From: Clostridiaceae bacterium
GTDB lineage: Bacteria; Bacillota; Clostridia; Saccharofermentanales; DTU023
Direction of reading: 5' to 3'
NCBI GenBank assembly: GCA_012728535.1
Contig: JAAYEX010000047.1
Span: 1 to 15,054 of the forward strand
DNA length: 15,054 nt
Of the stretch, positions 1-6,968 are shown piece after piece (within the stretch, counting starts at the first letter, position 1; each line of letters begins with the position of its first letter). The notes beneath the pieces are model-generated. The model searched no databases, was not told the origin of the DNA, and was given only the letters and a program-made list of their open reading frames with translations. Made by a program: the position numbers and the translations under genes.

Positions 1-918
1 CATCATGGTGGCTGATCCGCCACTTATCCCGTAGGTGTTGGTCGCGAAGAGGGTGAAAAAGGCTTCGATCGCATTAAAGCCCATAAACCAGGAGAAGACC
101 GCCAGCAGCAGGAAGAGCAGGCTGCGTTTTTCCGCCCCGGGTAAAGTGAGGAAGGCGGCGAAACTACGTTTTTTGCCTTCTGCAGCTTGGGCTTCCTCCT
201 CGTCTTTGGCATGCGGGTCATCGGCCAGGGCCTCACGGGCCTGATAAGCCCAGCGATTGCTGATGGTATTCTTGATCGAAATATTGTGTTCTTCTCTGAA
301 GGAAAGAGAGTCGGGTTCGCGGACAAACTTCAGCAAGATAAAGAGGGCGATCATCATCAGGACTGAGGCAAAGAAGAAGGCGAAGAACTTGTCGTCTCTG
401 ATGTCGGACAGGATACCGCCAACTAAGAAGGCCAGAATCGACCCGATCCCGCCCATCATGTTGATGACACCGTTGGCCTTGCTGCGCAGGGGTCTGGCTG
501 TTACGTCAGGCATCAGTGAGATTACCGGGCTGCGCCAAAGGGACATGACCAGATTGAAGATGATGATGGCTCCCATGAAAGCCCAGAGGGTTTGCTGGAG
601 AGGAGCTAGGGAGAAAAACAGGGCGCAGACGGGAATTCCCACAATAATCCAGGGCATGCGCCGGCCGATGCGAGTGCGGGTTTTGTCACTGGCTGCACCT
701 ACCAGGGGCTGGAAAATGACGCCGAAGAAATTATCGATCGTCATGATCGTACCGATTAAGACGCCGCTGAGCTGGAAGCGCTGCTCCAGGATGAGCGGTA
801 CCTGAGAGTTATAAATACTCCAGGCCAGACTTGAAGCCAGAAAACCGAAACCGATCAGAAATATCTGCTTGTAGTTCAGCTTCAACGCAGCTTTAGCTGT
901 TGAATTTTGCTTCGACAT
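1..918 (-). CDS. MFS transporter, SLC45/GPH-like, 3' part beyond window
   Basis: The first 306 codons are visible; the frame is open to the left edge, so the C-terminal half is outside the window. The protein is strongly hydrophobic, with about six membrane segments before a charged central loop (roughly residues 228-252, rich in Asp, Glu and Lys) and a seventh segment starting near 266. Residues 77-90 (SDKTRTRIGRRMPW) match the cytoplasmic loop 2-3 signature of SLC45/sucrose-type and GPH sugar transporters, and residues 145-161 (RSKANGVINMMGGIGSI) fit the same families. A proton- or sodium-coupled sugar importer in the cytoplasmic membrane is the family expectation; the substrate cannot be read from the sequence. 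The ATG at 916-918 has an AGAGGTG Shine-Dalgarno about 6 bases upstream. It lies 87 bases downstream of the gdpD-like gene on the same strand, so the two may be co-transcribed. Confidence 0.85.
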   Translation of the reverse strand, partial: MSKQNSTAKAALKLNYKQIFLIGFGFLASSLAWSIYNSQVPLILEQRFQLSGVLIGTIMTIDNFFGVIFQPLVGAASDKTRTRIGRRMPWIIVGIPVCALFFSLAPLQQTLWAFMGAIIIFNLVMSLWRSPVISLMPDVTARPLRSKANGVINMMGGIGSILAFLVGGILSDIRDDKFFAFFFASVLMMIALFILLKFVREPDSLSFREEHNISIKNTISNRWAYQAREALADDPHAKDEEEAQAAEGKKRSFAAFLTLPGAEKRSLLFLLLAVFSWFMGFNAIEAFFTLFATNTYGISGGSATMM

Positions 919-972
919 TTAACACCTCTTTTTCTCCATATATTTTGTACGTTTCACGCGAAAATGATTAGC

Positions 973-1001
973 CTGATAACTCAGGTGCCCGGCACCGTCA
1001 A
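973..1001 (-). promoter_or_regulatory. possible promoter for the MFS gene
   Basis: Read on the minus strand, TTGACG (996-1001) is followed after 17 bases by TATCAG (973-978), about 55 bases before the MFS start. The -35 is good but the -10 matches only half of the consensus, so this is a weak call. The spacer holds a perfect palindrome, listed separately. Confidence 0.3.
984..996. repeat. 13-base palindrome upstream of the MFS gene, possible operator
   Basis: GGTGCC-C-GGCACC is a perfect inverted repeat with 6-base arms and a single central base, between the gdpD-like stop and the MFS start. It sits in the spacer of the candidate promoter. With such a short loop and no following T-run it is not a terminator. 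An operator for an unidentified repressor is inferred; chance is possible. Confidence 0.4.
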
Positions 1002-1005
1002 CAGG

Positions 1006-1800
1006 TCAGCCGATTAATTCCAGCAAGCCCGATTCTTTCAGGCACTGCAGGGCAGACAGTCCGCCGTCCTTGATATATTGGTTGCGCAGCTCGATCGCTT
1101 TAACAGGAAGGTTGGTCATAATGACATCCACTTCCAGGAGCAGGGCGCTGTTCAGGAAGACTTCTTCATCAATCGTCCAGACATTTACTTTGAGCCCGGC
1201 TTCATGACAATTCTTAACCAAATCGGGTACCTGCAGGTTGTTGAACATGGGGTGGATGGCACCCATGCCGCAGCCGCCGACATAGACCCAGGGGTTACAT
1301 AAAATCTCGGAATAAAGCATGCCTGAGATTTCTCCGAAACCCATAGCTGCCATTTTGGTCATTGACATGTGGTTAAAAGAACTGAAGCGGATCTGATCAA
1401 GCACACCTGCTTTTTCTACCAGTGCAAGGACCTCTTCTTCCATTCCATGATAAAAAATATTGCTGTTTTTCAGCTCGATATTGAGCTTAAGATCTTTGCC
1501 TTGGATAAATTCCAAAACATCCTCTAAGAGTGGCATATGATGCACTCAAGCTTCCGGTCTGTTCGCTGCCACGTTCAGTTGCTGCAGATCAGCCCAGTTG
1601 AGTGTTGCCAGATAGGCATCTTTTCCGGTTAATCGTTTGAGATTCTCATCATGGTAAACTACCAGCCTGCCATCACGACTCCGCTGGACATCAAGTTCGA
1701 TGCCTTCAGCTTTGTCAGCTACTGCCTGTTCAAAGGCAGCCATGGTGTTTTCCGGCTGGCTTTTGCTTGACCCTCTGTGTGCCCAGATTTCGCTAGCCAT
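1006..1800 (-). pseudogene. glycerophosphodiester phosphodiesterase interrupted by in-frame TGA
   Basis: The GDPD family hydrolyses glycerophosphodiesters to glycerol-3-phosphate and an alcohol. From the ATG at 1798-1800, which has an AGGAGG Shine-Dalgarno, the frame gives all N-terminal catalytic elements: H8-R9 (AHRG), E17-N18 (PENT), E35 and D37 (IELDV) and H50 (YHDE). Codon 85 (1546-1548) is TGA. The same frame then continues for 179 codons with family hallmarks: a PLLEDVLEF segment, LNIELKNS, VWTIDEE and a C-terminal DVIMTNLP. No frame shift is needed and the total of about 264 codons is normal for bacterial GDPDs, so this is one gene with a single stop. The stop falls in the variable stretch between the HD motif and the LNIEL strand. 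It could be a recent nonsense mutation (for example CGA or TGG to TGA), a sequencing error, or rare readthrough. An 84-residue product would lack most of the barrel. A GTG directly after the TGA could in principle restart translation, but I see no ribosome binding site for it. Confidence 0.85.
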
Positions 1801-1816
1801 GTCATCCTCCTGACAA

Positions 1817-1844
1817 GTCGGCAAACAGGAAAGCTGCCGCCGAC
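1817..1844. repeat. inverted repeat in the gdpD-like leader
   Basis: GTCGGC (1817-1822) and GCCGAC (1839-1844) are perfect complementary 6-base arms around a 16-base loop. On the minus strand the repeat starts near the predicted transcription start and ends just before the ribosome binding site, so it could be a 5' leader hairpin or an operator. This is inferred from position only. Confidence 0.35.
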
Positions 1845-1846
1845 AC

Positions 1847-1874
1847 ATTATTCTGTTACATTTGTCCTGAACAA
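1847..1874 (-). promoter_or_regulatory. possible promoter for the gdpD-like gene
   Basis: On the minus strand TTGTTC (1869-1874) is followed after 16 bases by AATAAT (1847-1852), which matches the -10 consensus at five of six bases. The predicted start is about 40 bases before the ATG at 1800. The -35 is poor, so confidence is limited. The region is divergent: the DUF454 gene starts at 1946 on the other strand. Confidence 0.4.
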
Positions 1875-1945
1875 ATCTTCCCAATTTGCTAATCTGATTA
1901 TGTATTAACTCTAACATTAATTAATTATTTAAGGGTGAATTTTTC

Positions 1946-2314
1946 TTGGTAAAATTGCTTTTCCCGGTATTAGGATTTTTGTCTCTAGGCATTGGTGCCG
2001 TCGGCGTCTTCCTGCCTGTTTTGCCGACCACTCCCTTTGTGCTCTTGGCAGCTTTCCTTTTTCGGAAGACACCCTTGGTCTACGACCGAATGATGAAGGT
2101 CGATTTTTTCCGCAAGCATGTGGAAAACTTTGACAAACGTTCGGGGCTTGATCGCAAGGTCCAAATTCAAAGTCATGCGTCCGTCTGGGCCTTTCTGATC
2201 GTATCTATCATACTGGCGGATACTCTCTGGTTGAAGATCCTCTTATTCGCAATCGGCGCAGCCGTTTCAACATATTTGCGCTATCTTAGCAAACCCAAAG
2301 CAAAGAATGTATAA
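1946..2314 (+). CDS. DUF454 (YbaN-family) small membrane protein
   Basis: This 122-residue protein has an N-terminal hydrophobic helix (about 4-23), the family hallmark LPTTPF at 26-31 followed by a second hydrophobic stretch (to about 40), a basic middle segment (50-75), and two membrane helices near 78-91 and 95-113. This matches the DUF454/YbaN inner-membrane family, whose biochemical role is not established. The start is a TTG at 1946, with an AGGGTG Shine-Dalgarno at 1932-1937 about 8 bases upstream. No earlier ATG fits, and the family N-terminus begins at this point. The gene is divergent from the gdpD-like gene and 68 bases ahead of the DsrE-like gene, with which it is probably co-transcribed. 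I found no convincing promoter in 1801-1945 on this strand. Confidence 0.88.
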   Translation: MVKLLFPVLGFLSLGIGAVGVFLPVLPTTPFVLLAAFLFRKTPLVYDRMMKVDFFRKHVENFDKRSGLDRKVQIQSHASVWAFLIVSIILADTLWLKILLFAIGAAVSTYLRYLSKPKAKNV

Positions 2315-2382
2315 TTGTTTTGATCGGTATTTGGAATCAGCAAAATAAATAGTACATTCCACTGCTATCTGGAGGGTAATTT

Positions 2383-2721
2383 ATGAAGAAGATTTTGTTC
2401 TACGGTATGACCGGTGAGAAGATGTGTTTTCAGCACATTTTTCTTAATGCAATTGATTTGCAGGAGGCCGGCTACGAGGTAAAAATTATTTTCGAGGGTG
2501 CTTCAGTGAAATTGCTGCCGCAGTTTCATAAAGAAAAGAATCCTCTTTATCTCAAGGCCAGAGAGCGTGAACTCATAGCCGGTGTCTGTCTGGCTTGCTC
2601 AAGAGTCATGGGCGTTTACGATGAAAATAAAGAAACCGGACTGCCGTTGCTGGATGATATGTCGGGACATGCAGGTATCAAGCCTTATCTGGAAGACGGC
2701 TACCAGGTCATAAGCATTTAG
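2383..2721 (+). CDS. DsrE-like family protein
   Basis: A 112-residue soluble protein of the DsrE-like fold, the family of small alpha/beta sulfur-relay and related proteins. Residues 1-38 form the opening beta strand, helix and second strand (KKILFYGMTGEKMCF..., then YEVKIIFEG). Then comes a conserved GVCLACS motif with Cys69 and Cys72, followed by MGV, and near the C-terminus DDMSGH (His96) and GYQVISI. The CxxC plus SGH pattern is typical of a clostridial/archaeal DsrE-like subgroup usually annotated without function. A thiol or persulfide role for the two cysteines is an inference. The start is firmly set by a GGAGGG Shine-Dalgarno at 2371-2376. It follows the DUF454 gene by 68 bases and converges on clpC, with the shared intergenic hairpin at 2758-2780 between them. 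Confidence 0.85.
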   Translation: MKKILFYGMTGEKMCFQHIFLNAIDLQEAGYEVKIIFEGASVKLLPQFHKEKNPLYLKARERELIAGVCLACSRVMGVYDENKETGLPLLDDMSGHAGIKPYLEDGYQVISI

Positions 2722-2753
2722 TTTTTCAGTTCCTGAATTAAGAATACTAAGAC

Positions 2754-2780
2754 AAAAGGGCAGTCCTCACCGGACTGCCC
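2754..2780 (-). terminator. intrinsic terminator of the ctsR-clpC operon
   Basis: GGGCAGTCC (2758-2766) and GGACTGCCC (2772-2780) form a perfect 9-base stem with a 5-base loop. Read on the minus strand the stem is followed by TTTT (2757-2754) and then a T-rich stretch, so it terminates clpC, whose stop codon is 8 bases earlier. In the plus direction no T-run follows, so any role in ending the DsrE-like transcript would be weak. Confidence 0.88.
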
Positions 2781-2788
2781 CTTGAGAT

Positions 2789-5344
2789 TTAGCTCTTCTT
2801 GCTCACTGTCAGGTGATTAAGCTCTTCATCCAGATCAACATAAGCCAGGTCTCCTTCCCTGATGACTCCGTCCAGGAGTGCTTCGGAGAAGTGGTCTTCT
2901 ACTTCAGACTGAATCAGGCGTCGCAGCGGTCTAGCACCGTATTGAGGCTCATAGCCCTTGTCAGCCAGCCAGTCTTTGGCCCGGTCACTAACTTCGGTCA
3001 TCAGACCGATATCAGCTACACGTGCTGCAACCTGTCCCAGCATGATGTCAACAATCTTACGCATAACATCCTTGTCCAGCATACGGAAGAAGATAATCTC
3101 ATCCACACGGTTGAGGAATTCCGGGCTGAAGCTGTGACGCAATTCCTGCATGGTCTGTTCGCGGACTTCTTCGTAGCTCCTGCCGCCAAAAGCTTCCGAT
3201 GCTTTGGACGAATCCACGTCCAGCGTATCGTTTGTGGCGAAACCGATCCGGGTACGGTTATCAGTCAGAAAGCGGGCACCGATGTTTGAGGTCATGATAA
3301 TGATGGTGTTCGTGAAATTCACGACCCGGCCCTGACCGTCAGTCAGACGACCATCTTCCAGGATCTGCAGCAAGGCGTTCAGCACATCGGGATGGGCTTT
3401 TTCAATCTCATCAAAAAGTACGACCGAATATGGTTGGCGACGTACCAGCTCTGTCAGCTGACCGCCCTCTTCATAGCCCACGTATCCCGGAGGAGAACCG
3501 ATCAACTTGGAGACATCGAACTTCTCCATGTATTCGGACATGTCGAGTCGAATCATGGAATCTTCGTTGCCGAACATGGCTTCTGCCAGAGCTTTGGCCA
3601 GCTCTGTCTTGCCGACACCGGTTGAGCCGAGGAAGATAAAGGAACCGGCCGGGCGTTTGGGATCTTTCAGTCCCAGACGTCCGCGGCGGATGGCCTTGGC
3701 CACTGCAGTAACTGCTTCATCCTGGCCCAGGACACGTCTCTTCAGCTCATCTTCCAGATTGCGCAGGCGTTCTGTGTCATCTTCTGTCAGTTTCCGCACC
3801 GGAATATTGGTCCAGCTGGAAACAATATCCGCTATATGCTCAGCTGTCAGAACCGGCCAGTCAGCAGGATCGTCCTTTACTTCTGCACTTTCCAGCTCGG
3901 AGATCTTGCTCTCGATCTTCTCACGTTTAGTCTTAAGTTCAGCCGCCCTCTCGAAATCTTCATTTTTAACAGCTGTTTCGGTTTCATTTACAGCCTGCAA
4001 CAATTGTTCCTTCAGCTCATCAACTTGTGGTTTGGAGCCGGTGGATCCGGTATTGATCCGCAGGCGTGAGGCCGCTTCGTCAATCAGGTCAATGGCCTTA
4101 TCGGGCAGGAAACGATCCATAATATAGCGGGTCGACAGCTTGACAGCATCTTCAATCGCCTCATCGGAAATCTTAACCTTGTGGTGTTTTTCATAAACCT
4201 GTCTCAGTCCGTAAAGGATCTGCACCGCATCATCTTCACTCGGCTCACCTACAGTAACCGGCTGGAAGCGGCGTTCCAGGGCTGAGTCTTTTTCGATATA
4301 CTTACGATATTCATCCAGGGTTGTGGCGCCGATTACCTGCACTTCGCCCCGGGCCAGCATAGGCTTAAGGATGTTGGAGGCATCCATGGAGCCTTCTGCA
4401 GAGCCGGCACCGACAAGGGTATGCAATTCATCGATAAAAAGAATAACATCACCGGCTTCAACAGCCTCATCAATGCCTTTTTTCAAACGTTCTTCGAACT
4501 CGCCCCTGTATTTGGATCCGGCGATCATACCGGTCAAATCCAGAGAGACCAGTCTCATACCCTTCATGTTGTCAGGTACTTCGCCGGCAATTATTTTTTG
4601 AGCTATACCTTCGGCAATGGCTGTTTTACCAACTCCGGGCTCGCCAATGAGGACAGGGTTATTCTTGGTACGGCGGCAGAGTATCTGCTCGACCCTGTTT
4701 ATTTCCTGTTCGCGGCCGATAATCGGATCAAAACGTCCTTCTCCGGCCAGCTGGGTCAGATCTGTGCTAAAATTATCAAGATTCGGTGTATTTGTTTCCG
4801 CTTTCTTATGTGCGGCGGAAGCCTCCGAAGACCCGCTTGATCTGCGCCCCGTTCCGGCATCCATACCACCAGTGTCACCTGCCTTCATGCCGTTGGCGAT
4901 CTTTGAGTAAAGATCGCGTGTAGCTATTCCGAGATCACGCAGGATACGTACAGCCACACTGTCATTTTCACGCAAAATCCCCAGCATGAGATGCTCGGGT
5001 TCAATGGCACCATCCGGAGCAGACTGTGCCTCCCGGGCTGCCAAATTGAGCACCAGCCGTGTGCGCGGTGTCATCATCGATATGATTTGATTGCCGTCAA
5101 TAGAGGCGGCATCGGTTTCGTCAAGCTGAACCGGCTCTTTCTGATTGAGTGCAATTAAATTTCTTTGCATAACTTCACCGGTCAGCCCGGCTGCCCTCAG
5201 CTCTTCTGCAGCCTTACCGCTGCCCTCGGCGATAATGCCGTCTAAAATATGCTCTGTTCCGATATATGATGTATTAAAGGAACGAGCTGAACGCCAGGCA
5301 AAAGCCAAAACTTCTCCGGCGCGCTGTGAAAATCTGATCATCAT
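2789..5344 (-). CDS. clpC: ATP-dependent Clp protease ATP-binding subunit ClpC
   Basis: ClpC is a hexameric AAA+ unfoldase that delivers substrates, including phosphoarginine-tagged proteins, to the ClpP peptidase in the cytoplasm. The 851 residues show the full layout. The N-domain has two repeats (GTEH with E31; EPEH with E117), whose glutamates correspond to the known phosphoarginine sites. A low-complexity linker rich in Gly, Ser and Ala spans about 152-188. The first AAA+ domain has Walker A GEPGVGKT (234-241), pore loop KYRG (278-281), Walker B ILFIDE (301-306) and arginine finger ALERRF (355-360). A middle domain with a UVR-type segment covers about 456-490. The second AAA+ domain has Walker A GSTGVGKT (573-580), pore loop GYVG (620-623) and Walker B VVLFDE (641-646). 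Residues 700-702 (IGF) lie where the ClpP-docking tripeptide is expected. It is about 40 residues longer than B. subtilis ClpC, through the linker and a D2 loop insertion (roughly 704-722). The start has an AGGGGG Shine-Dalgarno; the second ATG is an alternative. It is last in the operon, 13 bases after mcsB. Confidence 0.98.
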   Translation of the reverse strand: MMIRFSQRAGEVLAFAWRSARSFNTSYIGTEHILDGIIAEGSGKAAEELRAAGLTGEVMQRNLIALNQKEPVQLDETDAASIDGNQIISMMTPRTRLVLNLAAREAQSAPDGAIEPEHLMLGILRENDSVAVRILRDLGIATRDLYSKIANGMKAGDTGGMDAGTGRRSSGSSEASAAHKKAETNTPNLDNFSTDLTQLAGEGRFDPIIGREQEINRVEQILCRRTKNNPVLIGEPGVGKTAIAEGIAQKIIAGEVPDNMKGMRLVSLDLTGMIAGSKYRGEFEERLKKGIDEAVEAGDVILFIDELHTLVGAGSAEGSMDASNILKPMLARGEVQVIGATTLDEYRKYIEKDSALERRFQPVTVGEPSEDDAVQILYGLRQVYEKHHKVKISDEAIEDAVKLSTRYIMDRFLPDKAIDLIDEAASRLRINTGSTGSKPQVDELKEQLLQAVNETETAVKNEDFERAAELKTKREKIESKISELESAEVKDDPADWPVLTAEHIADIVSSWTNIPVRKLTEDDTERLRNLEDELKRRVLGQDEAVTAVAKAIRRGRLGLKDPKRPAGSFIFLGSTGVGKTELAKALAEAMFGNEDSMIRLDMSEYMEKFDVSKLIGSPPGYVGYEEGGQLTELVRRQPYSVVLFDEIEKAHPDVLNALLQILEDGRLTDGQGRVVNFTNTIIIMTSNIGARFLTDNRTRIGFATNDTLDVDSSKASEAFGGRSYEEVREQTMQELRHSFSPEFLNRVDEIIFFRMLDKDVMRKIVDIMLGQVAARVADIGLMTEVSDRAKDWLADKGYEPQYGARPLRRLIQSEVEDHFSEALLDGVIREGDLAYVDLDEELNHLTVSKKS

Positions 5345-5357
5345 ATTTCATTCCCCC

Positions 5358-6392
5358 TTATTTGTTCTGTTTATTTAATATTTCACGTATAAACTGAGCG
5401 CGTTGCTCAGCTATCTTTGTCTGACTTAAGTCTTTTTCTGCACGTAGCTGAATACTGCCGGCTCCGCTCTCGATAAAGATCTGCTGCCAGCTTTGATAGT
5501 CAATACCATCTAAAACGCCGGTCGCAATTCCCAGACGCACTGAGGACAGATTGCACATGGCCTCATCGAAACTGATTCTGCGCGCAGATTTTAAAAGGCC
5601 ACAGGCACGATACACTTCATCTTCCAAAGCCAGAGGATCTTCCTCCTGCAAGGCCAAGCGGTACTTGCGTTCCTGGCTGACCAGTTCCTGGCTCAGCTGA
5701 GTCAGACCCTTGACAATTTCAGCTTCGGTAAAGCCGAGTGTAACCTGGTTAGAAATCTGTATCATGTCACAGACGGCGTCTGATCCTTCACCGGTTGCTC
5801 CTCTGACCGCATAGCCTGCCTGGGCCAGACGTTTCGACAACTGGTCCACTAGGTTTTTTCGCATCAGCAGCGGTACATGCAGCATCACGGAAACCCGCAG
5901 TCCCGTCCCGGTATTAGTGGGACAGGTAGTCAGGTAACCAAGTTTATCGTCATAGGCAAAAGGCAGTTCTTCCGCAAGAGCGGCTTCCAGCTTGTCTGCC
6001 TCGCTCAAGGCTTCTTCCAGAGCAAATCCCGCCCGCATACTTTGTATACGCAGGTGATCTTCCTCGTTGACCAGGACTCCGCTTTTTTCATCGGAAAAGA
6101 GTAATAAAGATCTGGGCAGATCATCTTTCAGCATGTTGCGGCTGATGAGCCGACGCTCTGCCAGAGCCAGCTTATTTTTATCATCAAGGGATTCCAAGGG
6201 CACATTTATCAGCCCGCGGCCGCTTTCTTCCGCCACAGTGCTGAAGGCCTCATGTACCCTGTCTGTTACTTCTCCGGCTTCGGCAGCAGTCAGGCGCCAG
6301 GGAAAATGAGTATCACTGAGGTTTCTGGCCAGCCGGATACGTGAGGAGACAACAACATCCGCCTCTGCTCCCTGTTCTAAATACCAGCTCAT
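5358..6392 (-). CDS. mcsB: protein arginine kinase McsB
   Basis: McsB phosphorylates arginines on CtsR and on damaged proteins, tagging the latter for ClpCP. It is related to phosphagen kinases. The 344-residue protein carries the SSRIRLARN nucleotide-binding segment (16-24), NEEDHLRIQ (109-117) with the catalytic acidic residues, the active-site loop CPTNTGTGLR with Cys157 (157-166) and GEGSDAV with IQISNQ (201-216), so it should be catalytically competent. It is slightly shorter than B. subtilis McsB (363). The C-terminal RDxxRA motif of the allosteric phosphoarginine pocket is altered: the equivalent residues 327-332 read IAEQRA, so the Arg-Asp pair is missing. The start codon overlaps the mcsA stop by one base (TAATG), which implies translational coupling and balanced expression with its activator McsA. 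Confidence 0.97.
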   Translation of the reverse strand: MSWYLEQGAEADVVVSSRIRLARNLSDTHFPWRLTAAEAGEVTDRVHEAFSTVAEESGRGLINVPLESLDDKNKLALAERRLISRNMLKDDLPRSLLLFSDEKSGVLVNEEDHLRIQSMRAGFALEEALSEADKLEAALAEELPFAYDDKLGYLTTCPTNTGTGLRVSVMLHVPLLMRKNLVDQLSKRLAQAGYAVRGATGEGSDAVCDMIQISNQVTLGFTEAEIVKGLTQLSQELVSQERKYRLALQEEDPLALEDEVYRACGLLKSARRISFDEAMCNLSSVRLGIATGVLDGIDYQSWQQIFIESGAGSIQLRAEKDLSQTKIAEQRAQFIREILNKQNK

Positions 6393-6967
6393 TATTCCGC
6401 CTCCTCCTCAGCTACAGCCCCTGATTCCTTTGCTTCTGCTTCTTCCATTTCTTTTATTTCATCCCGCAGCCGGGCTGCCTGCTCATAATCCTCTGCTGCA
6501 ATTGCTTCTTGCTGTTCACGGCGCAGCTGTGTGATCGGATCCTCCGGTTCGTCATTCAATGTCTCAGTTTCATCTGCAAATTTAGGACTTGCCAAAAACT
6601 CCGTCGCCGGCTGGCAAGTATGACCCTGAACACGCTGGAAGACGGGGTTCAGCACTTTGGCAAAAACTTCATAACATTGAGGACAGCCGAGAAAACCGTT
6701 CTTAAGTAATTCCCCTTCCGTCAAACCGCAATTAGGGCATTGCAGGCTCTCTCTGGTCTGTACACGCTGCTTGGGATAAGTGAAACCCGAAGGTCCCCAA
6801 AACATGGAATTGAAGAAGCCGCCGAAGATCTCATTAAAAGATGCCGGGCCACTATGTTCCATTTCCATAGCACATGAAGAGCAGAGATTGTATTCAGTTA
6901 TCTGATTATTGTGTGATTGCTTTACATGTACGCTGGCTTCGCGTAACTGACAATTCTCACATAGCAT
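6392..6967 (-). CDS. mcsA: McsA, zinc-finger activator of McsB
   Basis: McsA binds and activates the arginine kinase McsB. The 191 residues contain four CxxC pairs (C3/C6, C29/C32, C77/C80, C95/C98), enough for two zinc sites, and a C-terminal UVR-type helical segment (about 147-176, with EDYEQAARLRDEI). A strongly acidic tail follows. Between the second zinc module and the UVR segment most McsA proteins carry a basic HxGKxPxR-like stretch. Here that place reads QGHTCQPATEF and continues acidic, so the basic motif is absent. The ATG at 6965-6967 lies one base after the ctsR stop, so translation is probably coupled, and the end overlaps mcsB by one base. The call is secure from the CxxC pattern, the UVR segment and gene order. 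Confidence 0.95.
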   Translation of the reverse strand: MLCENCQLREASVHVKQSHNNQITEYNLCSSCAMEMEHSGPASFNEIFGGFFNSMFWGPSGFTYPKQRVQTRESLQCPNCGLTEGELLKNGFLGCPQCYEVFAKVLNPVFQRVQGHTCQPATEFLASPKFADETETLNDEPEDPITQLRREQQEAIAAEDYEQAARLRDEIKEMEEAEAKESGAVAEEEAE

Positions 6968-6968
6968 T

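Noticed and set aside
257..805. 182-codon open frame on the plus strand at the left edge
   Set aside because: The minus strand holds a continuous transporter frame with clear membrane segments and loop motifs; the plus frame is Lys, Arg and Met rich with no motif.
1528..1548. Selenocysteine insertion at the GDPD TGA
   Set aside because: The hairpin next to the TGA is short and bulged and does not resemble a bacterial SECIS, and no selenocysteine GDPD is known to me. It is kept only as a remote alternative in the finding.
1006..1548. Reassigned TGA codon in this genome
   Set aside because: All long conserved genes here lack in-frame TGA and use TGG for tryptophan where I checked, so a changed genetic code is not supported.
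1801..1917. N-terminal extension of the GDPD-like frame to 1917
   Set aside because: The extra 39 codons do not match the family, and the AGGAGG site directly before the ATG at 1800 sets the start.
2758..2780. Terminator for the DsrE-like gene on the plus strand
   Set aside because: The stem is shared, but no T-run follows it in the plus direction; the T-run is on the clpC side.
3507..4127. 206-codon open frame on the plus strand inside clpC
   Set aside because: It is antisense to a fully conserved clpC, has a composition dominated by Ser, Arg and Leu from complementary codons, and has no family motif.
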